Assembly (NCBI GenBank): GCA_018993265.1
Contig: JAGKSW010000038.1
Coordinates: 1-64,000 of the forward strand
Length of the DNA stretch: 64,000 nt
Source of the DNA: Nostoc sp. TH1S01
GTDB taxonomy: Bacteria > Cyanobacteriota > Cyanobacteriia > Cyanobacteriales > Nostocaceae
Reading direction: 5' to 3'
The translations under genes and the position numbers were made by a program. The notes beneath the pieces were generated by a model. The model worked only from the letters and a program-made list of their open reading frames with translations, was not told the origin of the DNA and made no database searches. Shown piece by piece: positions 18,194 to 27,204 of the stretch; the stretch's first letter is position 1, and every line of letters begins with the position of its first letter.

Positions 18194-19825
18194 ATGTTTG
18201 GGCAAAGGACAATTCGACCGCTTACGGCTGCCTCCCTATGTGGCATTGCTTTCATTAAAGATACACTCATTGCGATTGACAGTACAAAAGGGCATCTACT
18301 GGAGATTGATCCTGAGTCTGACAACAGCAAAATCATCAATCCGCACCAGGTTAAAGAATTTGGTGATGTCACTGGTTTAGCAGTTTGGGAAGATACCCTC
18401 TGGGTAACTCGTGGCAATAGTGTTTATGTATCAAAGCTCGGTTCTTTGGGATTAGAACATTTTGCTACATTGCCTTACACAGCTAATGGTGTGGCTGTGT
18501 GGGATTCAACAGTCTATATTAGCTGCCAAAAGCTAGGTTACGTTTTGATTTTTGACCGGAATACGCGCAAAGAAATTACCAAATTTTATGCGCCTGGAGT
18601 CGGTGTAGAAAATGTAGCGGTGACTGAAGAAACTCTTTGGATTTGCGATCGCACTGAACAAACAGTTTACTCGATGGATCGGGCGACAGGCGAAGTCAAT
18701 TTTAGCGTGCTAACACCGTTTGATTCGCCCACAGGGATAGCGGTACACCGAGATAGTGATGGTCAGGAAACTTTGTATGTCGCCTATGCTTCCGAAGAAC
18801 CTTATATTCGGGATAATCCCAATGCTGACCCGAATCATGAATTAACTTACCGCGATCGGACTTTCATTCACCCACTTTATTACTATTACAACCCTGAGAA
18901 ACGCTACGCTTTGTCAAATGGCTATCTCATCGAAATGTCCTACGCTGAGGAAATTGCGCCTTTAGAAGAGGTGTACCTCCCCAATGTAGAATGGCGCATT
19001 GCTTTACCCTCAGAGACAGAACGCCAAAAAGTTAAACACGTTGAACCCATTGGTATACCTTTTACAGAAGAAGTCATTGATGGACAACGAGTAGCAGTAT
19101 TTAAATTTGATACTTTAACTCCTGGCGAACGCCATGTGTTTGGTTGGAAGGCATTGTTAGAAGTACGGGGAATTAAGTATCGTATTACGCCTAAAGATGT
19201 CGAAGACTTGCCAGAACTTTCCGTAGAATTTCAAAATCGTTACCTTGTAGATGACGATGATTTGGCAATGGATACTTCGATTGTTCGCAATGCTGCCCGT
19301 GACGCTGTTGGCTCGGAAACTAACTTGTTACGGAAAATGTATAGTATCCGTAATTATGTTTACGATGAGTTATCTTACGGCATTAAACCTTACATTGACA
19401 CGCCAGATATAGTGTTAGATCGAGGCGTTGGTTCTTGTGGCGAGTATGTCGGCGTTTTACTGGCTTTGTGCCGTTTGAATGGTATTCCCTGCCGTACAGT
19501 TGGTAGATATAAATGCCCTCCCTATGGCGAACATCAAAAAGTACCATTACAACCTGATTTTAATCATGTTTGGTTAGAATTTTACATTCCCAATTTTGGC
19601 TGGTTGCCAATGGAATCTAACCCCGATGATGTCGGATATGGAGGCCCTTACCCCACTCGCTTTTTTATGGGTTTGTGTTGGTATCACATTGAAATTGGCA
19701 AGGGCATCTCTTTTGAAACTTTAAGTAGTCAAGGTAATAGACTAACAAAAGAAGATATTCCCATAGGTGATTTAGCAATTAATCATATTCGATTTACGAT
19801 TCTTCAAGAATTACCACCTTTTTGA
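18194..19825 (+). CDS. Beta-propeller and transglutaminase-like protein
   Basis: The 543-residue protein has an N-terminal NHL/SMP-30-like propeller (about 15-200; repeated GLAVWEDTLWV and GVAVWDSTVYI units) and a C-terminal transglutaminase-like cysteine protease fold. C415 lies in GVGSCGEYVGV and H458 in FNHVWLEF. The third position, usually Asp in a W-x-P-x-D context, is Glu here (WLPME, E474). No signal peptide is visible, so it is probably cytoplasmic. The substrate is unknown; the propeller could recruit a partner for cleavage or amide exchange. Confidence 0.75.
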   Translation: MFGQRTIRPLTAASLCGIAFIKDTLIAIDSTKGHLLEIDPESDNSKIINPHQVKEFGDVTGLAVWEDTLWVTRGNSVYVSKLGSLGLEHFATLPYTANGVAVWDSTVYISCQKLGYVLIFDRNTRKEITKFYAPGVGVENVAVTEETLWICDRTEQTVYSMDRATGEVNFSVLTPFDSPTGIAVHRDSDGQETLYVAYASEEPYIRDNPNADPNHELTYRDRTFIHPLYYYYNPEKRYALSNGYLIEMSYAEEIAPLEEVYLPNVEWRIALPSETERQKVKHVEPIGIPFTEEVIDGQRVAVFKFDTLTPGERHVFGWKALLEVRGIKYRITPKDVEDLPELSVEFQNRYLVDDDDLAMDTSIVRNAARDAVGSETNLLRKMYSIRNYVYDELSYGIKPYIDTPDIVLDRGVGSCGEYVGVLLALCRLNGIPCRTVGRYKCPPYGEHQKVPLQPDFNHVWLEFYIPNFGWLPMESNPDDVGYGGPYPTRFFMGLCWYHIEIGKGISFETLSSQGNRLTKEDIPIGDLAINHIRFTILQELPPF

Positions 19826-19860
19826 TCTGGAATTACATACAAAGGTTGTCTGTTGAGACT

Positions 19861-19889
19861 GGGTGTAGGCGTTTTGAACATCTACACCC
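19861..19889 (+). terminator. Hairpin after the transglutaminase gene
   Basis: GGGTGTAG and CTACACCC form an 8-bp stem with a 13-nt loop, 36 bases past the stop. There is no strong T-run. Confidence 0.5.
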
Positions 19890-20131
19890 CTAAAACCTTT
19901 GACCTATCTACTGAAATTCTATTAATTCAATTCATCAATTCTTAAATAAAGTAAGATTTACCAGTAACAGTAAGGATAAGGTTTTGTAGTCAACCTACAC
20001 AGCAGAACCCGTATACACCCTCAAGACAGCGTTTCGTAATTAGGATAGTCTTCCTGTATGTATGTAGTTAAGCCACCAGCTTGCTTAAGAGGTTGTTTGA
20101 AAAGTGTTTGGGTGTGATTTTAGGCACTTAC

Positions 20132-20208
20132 AGATCCCCCCTAGCCCCCCTTAAAAAGGGGGGAATTCAATTCAAAGTCCCCTTTTTAAGGGAGATTTAG
20201 GGGGATCT
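20132..20208. repeat. 77-bp dispersed inverted-repeat element (MITE/REP-like)
   Basis: The element is bounded by AGATCCCCC and GGGGGATCT. It contains two internal mirror stems, CCCCTTAAAAAGGGG and CCCCTTTTTAAGGG. Elements of this type are common in cyanobacterial genomes. It sits alone in the gene-free spacer 19826-20515; nothing else was recognised in that spacer. Confidence 0.75.
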
Positions 20209-20515
20209 AGAATGTTTTGATACCAACAGGCAGACTTTTAAAACATCCTCTAAGGCTGAAGTTGTGAAGCAATCATAAGATTGATATTTACTGTCCTGAA
20301 GTTCCCTAAAGATTTTAGTAAATATAGATACTAGATTTCTTGAGTTTGTACAAATGAAATCTTTATCCCATGTATAGGAATCCTATTTGATTTTTGAAAA
20401 CAACTCAGTACAATTTCTGTTCACCGGTTCCTGTTCCCTACCTTCACGAGTAAATTCAGAAATAAAATCGGATTGCTATAATTCATCAACCCAATTTTAA
20501 AGTGGTAATGCTCCC

Positions 20516-21898
20516 GTGAATGATTGGATAAATCGTAAATCTCAAAAAATTCCTAAACAACAAGTTGCTGGTAGTAATATTATCATCACCAGTAATCAAT
20601 CTTATGTACCTTCATATTTGACTCAAAATTCTCAGCATTCAAATGCTGAAGAAAAGCAAATATATCAACATTTACTACATTTGGTACAAGTCAAATCTCC
20701 TAATGAGATAATTGAGCGGTGTCGCGCTTTATTCATTGAAGGTTTAGATTATCCTGAACCAGAAATATTATTAATATTAGATAAAATTACAGCATCTAAA
20801 ACTGCTGTACATGAGTTTAAATTTTTTATTAACCGTTGCTGCCATATTTTGATTAATCGCTGGCACATGCAACCACAATTGCATTATGCCATTCCAGAAT
20901 TAGTAAAATTATTTGCCACTTCACCTGCTAAATCTAGAACTACAAGTTTTCGTTGTCGCAACATTAGGCGTTTGCGTGAATTAATTCAGATATTTATCGC
21001 TAGTGAGCAGTATTTAACTTTGCGCCGATTTGTGCAGGTTATACAGAAAACTTCAGAGGAAAATATTCATCACGAATCTCAGCCTTTAATCAGTTTAATT
21101 CGGCACTATCCTTATTTATATGAACATTGTTTAATTAGTGATGATTCTACCTTTGAACATCAGTGGCGTGTCAAGCAAATACAAGTACAGGTACAAAGAC
21201 AATTTGAAGTTGATTTATCGAAATATGTCACTTACCAAGTGCGTCGCTCTCAAATAATCAAAAAAACCTCAGTAGAAGAAGCAGAGAGGATTTTGCGTCC
21301 TGTAAATAATCCTACATTATTGAGCGATCGCGAGCTTTATGCCACCCTCCAGCATTTTATGGGTAAGGTCGAAGGTAACTACACCTACCAAGAATTAGCA
21401 CAAAAATTTTTACAGTCTAATCAAAAAGTCAATTGTTTAAGTAATTTTAAAAATAATTTGTATGAATATCTCATATCTTCGATTACTGGAGGTTCGGGAA
21501 AACGCCAATGGCAGCAAAAATTACATACACAGTTAAAAAATATATTGCCACAAGCTGATGCTCAAAAACCTGATGAATTCTTAATCATGAGAATTTGTAG
21601 TCAGTTATTGAATTTTTTAATAGTTGAAAGTCATTTATCAATCCAGCATTTTAATTTTATCGACTTAATTACCAATCAAGGCACACTAATTACTACCGAA
21701 ATATTACTCAAAATTGTATTAATTTGTCCTAAAGTTAAACCTTATCTAGAAAAGCGATTAACAATTTTATTTCAGCACTATGAATATACAAATATAAGCG
21801 AGATTAAGTGGCTAGTCAAAGTTTTGGAACAAGTAAATATTGCAATGATTCTCTATTTCGGCAATATTGATATATCTTATTTTAAAGAAATTGGTTAA
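20516..21898 (+). CDS. Conserved hypothetical protein, largely helical
   Basis: The 460-residue product starts at GTG; the nearby ATG at 20508 closes after three codons. It has no signal peptide and no membrane helix. The sequence looks all-alpha, with basic segments (RCRNIRRLRELIQ) and a His/Cys-containing stretch (INRCCHILINRWH). It could be a scaffold or nucleic-acid-binding protein, but no motif supports a specific function. I do not recognise the family beyond likely cyanobacterial conservation. It is convergent with the nuclease gene. Confidence 0.65.
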   Translation: MNDWINRKSQKIPKQQVAGSNIIITSNQSYVPSYLTQNSQHSNAEEKQIYQHLLHLVQVKSPNEIIERCRALFIEGLDYPEPEILLILDKITASKTAVHEFKFFINRCCHILINRWHMQPQLHYAIPELVKLFATSPAKSRTTSFRCRNIRRLRELIQIFIASEQYLTLRRFVQVIQKTSEENIHHESQPLISLIRHYPYLYEHCLISDDSTFEHQWRVKQIQVQVQRQFEVDLSKYVTYQVRRSQIIKKTSVEEAERILRPVNNPTLLSDRELYATLQHFMGKVEGNYTYQELAQKFLQSNQKVNCLSNFKNNLYEYLISSITGGSGKRQWQQKLHTQLKNILPQADAQKPDEFLIMRICSQLLNFLIVESHLSIQHFNFIDLITNQGTLITTEILLKIVLICPKVKPYLEKRLTILFQHYEYTNISEIKWLVKVLEQVNIAMILYFGNIDISYFKEIG

Positions 21899-21968
21899 TT
21901 TTGCTAGAGGTATGTTCAATAAAATTATACTTAAATAAGTCTGGAGGCTGATTAGATGAAATATATTA

Positions 21969-22808
21969 TTAAACTGGCACTATTGCATCAGGATAAGAAC
22001 TGACAGCGGCAAAATCACAAATTGAATTAAATGGACAAAATCGGCAGTGATAGCCAGGATTGGGTGGAAAAATCTGACTAAAATTGCTATTTTTTTCTTG
22101 ATATTTGTGCAAATCATCTTGATGTTTATGAGCAATCATCGCTAACTCAGATTTTAAATTTTCAAATTCAGGATTTGTGATTTTAATTAAATCTGATTTT
22201 TTACCCAGTTCTAAATTATAAAATGATGCTACTGCCTGTCTACCAGGATAAAGATAACGAGCAGCTAGTAAATAAACTAATGCTTGTCTTTGGTCAAAAG
22301 CCGATTTACCTGTTTTGAAATCTAAAATATGTAAAGTGCGATCGCCATCAATAAAAATGCAGTCCATAGCTGCATATAAGCGAAAACAATAATCACCTTG
22401 TTCAATTAAAATTGGCTTGGGAAAACCTTCATCACCAGGAGTTAATTGCAGAATATTTTTACCTCTCAACAATGGCGCATTTTGATATTTTTTCAAAATT
22501 TGCATAACTCGCTGCTGCACTTGAGAGCTAGTATTGCTGAGTTTTAATAACTGTGCAACTTTTTCTACACCATCGGATTTATTTAACAAATGTCTATTAT
22601 GATGAAACTCGTAAACGCCTTTTTGGGCGAGTATACCAATCCGCTGCGGTGCCGTAGCCTTTGTTAACAGTGCTTTAACTTGGGGTTCATGTTGACGTGC
22701 TTTAATAAACCCACGTCGCATCTGACAATGCCAGCGTTCTTGTCCTATTGCTGGGGCAATTAAAGACCAAAGGTGATAACTGACAAAAGGTCGGTCGGGG
22801 GTTGACAT
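21969..22808 (-). CDS. PD-(D/E)XK nuclease with a Cas4/AddB-like cysteine pattern
   Basis: About 279 residues from the ATG at 22808 (an in-frame TTG lies three codons upstream at 22817). Numbered from that TTG, the nuclease core shows D152 in AAMDCIF, then D166-F-K168 in LHILDFKTGK, and a QxxxY-like segment (QRQALVYLL). Three Cys near the C-terminus (C258, C261, C267) plus C31 give the one-plus-three layout of the 4Fe-4S staple seen in Cas4 and AddB. It may therefore be a RecB-type exonuclease acting on DNA ends. No cas genes are nearby, so a repair role is more likely than CRISPR adaptation. Confidence 0.75.
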   Translation of the reverse strand: MSTPDRPFVSYHLWSLIAPAIGQERWHCQMRRGFIKARQHEPQVKALLTKATAPQRIGILAQKGVYEFHHNRHLLNKSDGVEKVAQLLKLSNTSSQVQQRVMQILKKYQNAPLLRGKNILQLTPGDEGFPKPILIEQGDYCFRLYAAMDCIFIDGDRTLHILDFKTGKSAFDQRQALVYLLAARYLYPGRQAVASFYNLELGKKSDLIKITNPEFENLKSELAMIAHKHQDDLHKYQEKNSNFSQIFPPNPGYHCRFCPFNSICDFAAVSSYPDAIVPV

Positions 22809-22958
22809 CGCTAACAAGCAGTGAGAAGAAATACAATGGGCAGAAATTTGAGCATTAATGTTGGCTGCTCATAACTTCTTTTGATACTTGCGGCTAGGCA
22901 CGCTTTGCGGGAAGCTTCGTAATAGAGTACTGAAGATGGACGGGAGAAATTGGCAACA

Positions 22959-24386
22959 ATGAGCGTTACTAGCAATTCCAGCAAAATCAAGTTTGGTACT
23001 GACGGTTGGCGAGGGATTATTGCCGATGATTTTACTTTCCCCAATGTGCGGAAAGTAACTAGAGCGATCGCAAGTTACCTCGAAACAGCCTACTCAAAAG
23101 ACAGACCAGTTCTCATTGCTTACGATACGCGGTTTTTAGCTGATCAGTTTGCTCGCACAGCCGCACAAGTCTTAGCAGACTTGGGCTGGACAGTGAAAAT
23201 TACTGATCGAGATTGCCCCACACCAGTAATTGCTTATAACGCCCGTCACTTAAATTCAGCGGGGGCGTTGATGTTTACAGCTAGCCATAACCCTGCACCA
23301 TATTGTGGAATTAAATATATCCCCGATTATGCCGGGCCTGCCACTCCAGAAATCACTGATACTATTGTGGCAAATATTGAAAGTGCTGCGGATGATCTGC
23401 CTAGTAACAACCCTAGCGGGTCAATTTCTATTTTTGACCCCAAACCAGATTATTTGCAATTTATCTACACATTGTTGGATGTGGAACGCATTAAAAGCGC
23501 CCATTTAAAAGTTAAATATGATGCGCTGTATTCGACATCTCGCGGTTATTTAGATGAAGTTTTGCAACAAAGTGGCACAGAATTAGAAACTTTCCACACT
23601 TGGCGGGATGTATTATTTGGCGGTGGAATGCCAGAACCCAAAGGCGAACAACTAGAAGAGTTAGTAGAAGCTGTACGCCGAGACCAAGCTGATTTAGGTT
23701 TGGCAACCGATGGCGATAGCGATCGCTTTGGTATCGTAGATGAACAAGGTAATGTTCTCACCCCTAACACTGTGCTGTTGGTGTTAGCAAGGCATTTAAT
23801 CAAAAATAAAGGTAAAAGCGGTGCAATTGTTCGTACTGTCGCCACAACTCACCTATTAGATAATTTGGCGGCTAAATATGGTTTGCCAATTTATGAGACA
23901 GCCGTAGGTTTTAAATACATCGGTGAAAAAATGCGAGAAACCACCGTTTTGATTGGGGGTGAAGAATCAGGCGGTTTAAGCGTAATTGGGCATATTCCCG
24001 AAAAAGATGGTGTTTTAGCAGATATGCTAGTTGCCGAAGCGATCGCCTACGAAGGTAAACCTCTGAGTCAACTTGTCAAAGAAGCGATCGCGGAAGCTGA
24101 CGGCCCCTTGTATAACAAGCGTTTGGACTTACACCTCACCGAAGCCCACAAAACCGCCGTTATCGACTCTTACACTAACAATCCCCCCTCAGAAGTGGCG
24201 GGAATTAAAGTCAAAGAAGTTGGGCGGAAAGATGGGATTAAACTTTACCTAGAAGAAGGTAGCTGGGTGTTACTGCGTCCCTCCGGTACAGAACCACTGG
24301 TGCGCGTTTACCTCGAAACCAATACCCCAGAAAAACTCTCTCAAATCGCGCAAGAAATGGAGAGTGAAATTGCTAAATTAGGATAA
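22959..24386 (+). CDS. Alpha-D-phosphohexomutase (phosphoglucomutase/phosphomannomutase family)
   Basis: From the ATG at 22959 the product is 475 residues and begins near FGTDGWRG. The phosphoserine loop is TASHNP (S109), the metal-binding loop DGDSDR (251-256), the sugar loop GGEESGG, and the C-terminal phosphate loop RPSGTEPLVR. It interconverts hexose 1- and 6-phosphates, feeding glycogen, exopolysaccharide or nucleotide-sugar synthesis. Whether glucose or mannose is preferred cannot be read here. An in-frame TTG at 22950 is a less likely start. Confidence 0.9.
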   Translation: MSVTSNSSKIKFGTDGWRGIIADDFTFPNVRKVTRAIASYLETAYSKDRPVLIAYDTRFLADQFARTAAQVLADLGWTVKITDRDCPTPVIAYNARHLNSAGALMFTASHNPAPYCGIKYIPDYAGPATPEITDTIVANIESAADDLPSNNPSGSISIFDPKPDYLQFIYTLLDVERIKSAHLKVKYDALYSTSRGYLDEVLQQSGTELETFHTWRDVLFGGGMPEPKGEQLEELVEAVRRDQADLGLATDGDSDRFGIVDEQGNVLTPNTVLLVLARHLIKNKGKSGAIVRTVATTHLLDNLAAKYGLPIYETAVGFKYIGEKMRETTVLIGGEESGGLSVIGHIPEKDGVLADMLVAEAIAYEGKPLSQLVKEAIAEADGPLYNKRLDLHLTEAHKTAVIDSYTNNPPSEVAGIKVKEVGRKDGIKLYLEEGSWVLLRPSGTEPLVRVYLETNTPEKLSQIAQEMESEIAKLG

Positions 24387-24398
24387 GAGTTTCAACCG

Positions 24399-24442
24399 CA
24401 GATGAACACAGATGAACATTTATAAATATCTGTGTTCATCTG
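24399..24442 (+). terminator. Long hairpin between the hexomutase and lapA-like genes
   Basis: A perfect 15-bp stem (CAGATGAACACAGAT and its complement) with a 14-nt loop is followed by TTTTGATTTG. It sits 12 bases after the mutase stop and could act as a terminator. The arm sequence is repetitive (GATGAACACAGATGAACA) and looks like a dispersed repeat. Confidence 0.65.
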
Positions 24443-24461
24443 TTTTGATTTGTAATTTTTT

Positions 24462-24734
24462 ATGAAGACAATTGCTAATTTGTTAATATCTGTTGTTGTG
24501 GCTGTTTGGATAGTAGCGATCGCAATTCTTTCAGTTCAAAATGCCACACCAGTATCGTTAAAGTTTTTGAGTTTCCAATCAATTCAAATACCAGTTGGTT
24601 TAGTTCTGGCTTTTAGTGCAGCTATTGGGGTAATTGGTATAGCTGTGCTGCAACCTCTTTGGGGGTTGGCTGGTTCGGGGGATAATCGGTTGGAAGAGGA
24701 TGCAGAGTTTTTTGTGGATGACGAGGATTTTTGA
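24462..24734 (+). CDS. LapA-domain (DUF1049) small membrane protein
   Basis: The 90-residue product has two hydrophobic helices joined by QNATPVSLKFLSFQ, the LapA signature, and ends in an acidic tail (EEDAEFFVDDEDF). In proteobacteria LapA relatives help in lipopolysaccharide assembly; in cyanobacteria the role is unproven. It could be co-transcribed with the mutase if the intervening hairpin is read through. Confidence 0.8.
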   Translation: MKTIANLLISVVVAVWIVAIAILSVQNATPVSLKFLSFQSIQIPVGLVLAFSAAIGVIGIAVLQPLWGLAGSGDNRLEEDAEFFVDDEDF

Positions 24735-24841
24735 GGGATAAGCGGGCTGATATTTATCCACATTTTGAGTATCTTTGTTATCGTAAATTCTTCATCGAAG
24801 ATAAAAAGTTTTGAAATCTACCTATTTGAGATAAGGAGTAC

Positions 24842-24868
24842 ATGAAGGCGGCAATCAATGGAATTTAA
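24842..24868 (+). CDS. Candidate 8-codon leader peptide
   Basis: The best Shine-Dalgarno in this leader (AAGGAG, 24833-24838) is 3 bases before this ATG, which encodes MKAAINGI and stops at 24866-24868. The frame overlaps the start of the downstream gene, so coupling is possible. The very short spacer makes real translation uncertain. Confidence 0.3.
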   Translation: MKAAINGI

Positions 24869-24944
24869 TCATCTATTAGCTAATTTAGAGCTTCGACGGC
24901 AATCAATGGAATTTAATCATTTATTAGCTAATTTAGAGCTTCGA
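24850..24944 (+). repeat. 48-bp tandem duplication at a gene start
   Basis: Two head-to-tail copies of a 48-bp unit (24850-24897 and 24898-24944), with one C/T difference in the shared core, duplicate the start codon and the first 13 codons of the following gene (MEFNHLLANLELR). Confidence 0.9.
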
Positions 24945-25562
24945 GATGTCTTTTCTTTTGTTTCATTAATTATTTCTGCCATTTCTCTATTTATATCTGC
25001 ATATTGGAATAGCTTAAGAGGAGCAAAACTAATTGGTGTTCCTCCTCGTTTTGTAGTTTATCTTCATGTTGTAGGTGGACAAGATTATCTAATTGTTCCA
25101 GTGACAATTATTAATACTGGTGTTCAAACAGGAGTTATTGATTATTTTTACCTTAAGGTTTTCGATTCCTGTAAAAAAGATGATACTGCCATTTTTGCTT
25201 GTATCTCTGACAGTAATCACATTGAAAACTTCTGTACAGCAATCCAATTAAATAGTAGTCAAAATAATGTGGTATTCAATCTTCCAACCTTAAAGGATTT
25301 ACCACCTCCTTTTGTACTTAAGCCAGGGGAAAGCCGAACAAAATATTTAGCTTTTATATCTCCCAATGATTGGAAAATATCTTTATCTATTAATATATTT
25401 ACTGTCTATGGACATTTTGGTGGAAAGAAAAAACCTCAAAAAATGATTGAGCAAAAATTTAAATTTCAAGGTTTGCCTTCAGTTACAAGTTATTCTTATG
25501 TTTTTAATTCAGAGCCGAAAGAAATACTTGTATTAAGTAAATTTTTAGAATCAAGGAATTGA
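24858..25562 (+). CDS. Hypothetical single-helix membrane protein with duplicated N-terminus
   Basis: The 234-residue product begins with two copies of MEFNHLLANLELR, then one membrane helix (FSFVSLIISAISLFISAYW, about residues 31-49) and a beta-rich soluble domain containing VPVTIINTGVQTGVIDYFYL, an Ig-like or immunoglobulin-type pattern. The second copy supplies an equally good start at 24906. No family was recognised. Base composition is more AT-rich than its neighbours. Confidence 0.6.
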   Translation: MEFNHLLANLELRRQSMEFNHLLANLELRDVFSFVSLIISAISLFISAYWNSLRGAKLIGVPPRFVVYLHVVGGQDYLIVPVTIINTGVQTGVIDYFYLKVFDSCKKDDTAIFACISDSNHIENFCTAIQLNSSQNNVVFNLPTLKDLPPPFVLKPGESRTKYLAFISPNDWKISLSINIFTVYGHFGGKKKPQKMIEQKFKFQGLPSVTSYSYVFNSEPKEILVLSKFLESRN

Positions 25563-25774
25563 AAGTTACTATTCTTGCTTCTAATATAACTTATGAGGAA
25601 GTTATTTAAGACTTTCCTTATTTAACAGAGTATTATGTCAGTTGCGTTACGCTGTCGCTAACGCATCCTACTGGCTACGTATATTTTAAAAATCAAATAT
25701 GAGCTCTATTTTTTGTGAGTATTTAGCAGATGCTAAACAGCGAATTTACTGAGGGGTGTAAGCTGAAAATAGTT

Positions 25775-25821
25775 AGTGCGATCGCATTTATAATAAAATG
25801 CAAAAAATGAGCGATCGCACT
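25775..25821. repeat. HIP1-bearing inverted repeat
   Basis: AGTGCGATCGC and GCGATCGCACT form an 11-bp inverted repeat separated by 25 bases. It lies upstream of the Uma2 gene in a spacer that also holds a common GCGTTACGCTGTCGCTAACG-type repeat near 25640-25666. Confidence 0.7.
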
Positions 25822-25860
25822 CTGCTTAAAGTTAAAATATGAAGAGCAGTGGTATCAGCC

Positions 25861-26478
25861 ATGACTCAATCTCTAAGCAAGTTAATTACATTTGATGAAT
25901 TCGTTGCTAAATATCCAGAGCAAACAGAAAAACGTTACGAACTTCATGATGGAGTAGTTGTTGAAATGCCACAACCAACAGGAGATCATGAAGAAGTCAC
26001 TGGATTTTTAGCCTTTGAAATTACTAGAGAATGTATTCGTTTAAATCTTCCTTACTTTATACCTAAAACAGCACTAATAAAACCGCCAGAAAACGAATCA
26101 GCTTACTCACCAGATGTACTGTTGTTAAATCGTCTCAATTTGGTCAATGAACCTCTGTGGAAAAAAGAATCCACTGTTATTCAAAGTTCATCCATACCAT
26201 TGATTATTGAAGTAGTAAGTACAAACTGGCGTGATGATTATCTCAAAAAATACGCTGATTATGAAGAAATGGGGATTTCTGAATATTGGATTGTAGATTA
26301 TGCAGGATTAGGTGGTAGGGAGTTTATTGGTAATCCTAAACAGCCTACTATTTTGGTTTGTGCGTTGGAAGATGGTGAGTATCGCGTGAGCAAATGTAGA
26401 GGTGATAACAGAATCGAATCTGTCACCTTCCCGGATTTAAACTTAACTGCACAACAGATTTTTAATGCTGGGTATTAG
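25861..26478 (+). CDS. Uma2-family (DUF820) putative restriction-like endonuclease
   Basis: The product is 205 residues from the ATG at 25861 (an in-frame GTG lies four codons upstream). It shows the Uma2 hallmarks: FDEFVAKYPEQTEKRYELHDG, a conserved SPDVLLLNR with the catalytic Asp, and PLIIEVVSTNWRDDYLKKY with the E-x-K-type site. Uma2 proteins have a PD-(D/E)XK fold and are hugely expanded in cyanobacteria. Their biological role is unknown and many are mobile or solitary, like this one. Confidence 0.85.
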   Translation: MTQSLSKLITFDEFVAKYPEQTEKRYELHDGVVVEMPQPTGDHEEVTGFLAFEITRECIRLNLPYFIPKTALIKPPENESAYSPDVLLLNRLNLVNEPLWKKESTVIQSSSIPLIIEVVSTNWRDDYLKKYADYEEMGISEYWIVDYAGLGGREFIGNPKQPTILVCALEDGEYRVSKCRGDNRIESVTFPDLNLTAQQIFNAGY

Positions 26479-26609
26479 TAATGGTACGCTAAGACATTTA
26501 TCAGATGATTTACATCTTCCTACTTCAATACCACAGACAAGCGATCGCACTCTACTTATATTCTTTCTAACGATATCAGACTGATGTCATGGTAGCTTGA
26601 TTAAAGTTG

Positions 26610-26645
26610 CCCGGTAGTGTCAGTTTGCGGCTGACGACTACCGGG
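26610..26645 (+). promoter_or_regulatory. Long leader hairpin upstream of the response regulator
   Basis: CCCGGTAGT pairs with ACTACCGGG and, inside it, GTCAG pairs with CTGAC, around a 7-nt loop with one bulged G. It ends about 30 bases before the Shine-Dalgarno of the regulator gene. There is no T-run, so it may be a leader structure or a repeat. Confidence 0.5.
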
Positions 26646-26691
26646 AAATCCTCCGTAATTGATTAGGCCAACTAGGGAGGCACAGTTTATC

Positions 26692-27147
26692 ATGGCAAAT
26701 AATTACAAAGATTTACATCTGCAAGATGATGTAAAAAATGACCAATCTTTAGATGGGTTGCAAATTCTTGTAGTAGATGATAACGAAGATAGTCTGATGT
26801 TGACGACTTTTATTTTAGAAAGCTACGGTCTACAAGTCACAACAGCAAAATCAGCTTTAGATGCACTCAAGTTAATCAAAAATCGTAGATTTGATGTTTT
26901 CATTTTTGATATTGCAATGCCAAAAGTAGATGGATATTCTTTAATTCGCAAAGTTAGACAAATGTTACTCTTGCAAAAACAGCATACACCTGCTATTGCT
27001 TTAACTTCTCTGACTGCGGAAGAAAGTTATCGTTTGGCATTGTTATCTGGCTTTCAAGGCTATGTTCATAAACCTGTAGAGGCTGGTGTGTTAATAGCTG
27101 AAATTACAAAAGTTTTAGGATTTGCTCAAGGAGAAAATGGTGAATAA
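26692..27147 (+). CDS. Single-domain response regulator (CheY-like)
   Basis: The ATG at 26692 follows AGGGAGG with suitable spacing. The 151-residue product is a REC domain with a short N-terminal extension: acidic pair in VVDDNEDS, phospho-acceptor Asp in FIFDIAMPKVDGY, Thr/Ser in ALTS, and Lys in YVHKPV. There is no output domain, so it would signal by protein contact or phosphotransfer. No histidine kinase gene is adjacent. The next gene starts 57 bases after its stop. Confidence 0.88.
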   Translation: MANNYKDLHLQDDVKNDQSLDGLQILVVDDNEDSLMLTTFILESYGLQVTTAKSALDALKLIKNRRFDVFIFDIAMPKVDGYSLIRKVRQMLLLQKQHTPAIALTSLTAEESYRLALLSGFQGYVHKPVEAGVLIAEITKVLGFAQGENGE

Positions 27148-27204
27148 TTCAGAGCGATCGCTAAAATACATACAGACAACCCAGGTAAATTCAGTAGGCG
27201 ATCG

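Noticed and set aside
21969..24386. Nuclease and neighbouring hypothetical gene as a defence island
   Set aside because: The flanks are housekeeping genes (phosphohexomutase, LapA), and no second defence-type protein is present.
25640..25666. GCGTTACGC-rich stretch resembling an attachment site or IS end
   Set aside because: This is a common dispersed cyanobacterial repeat; no transposase or target duplication is nearby.
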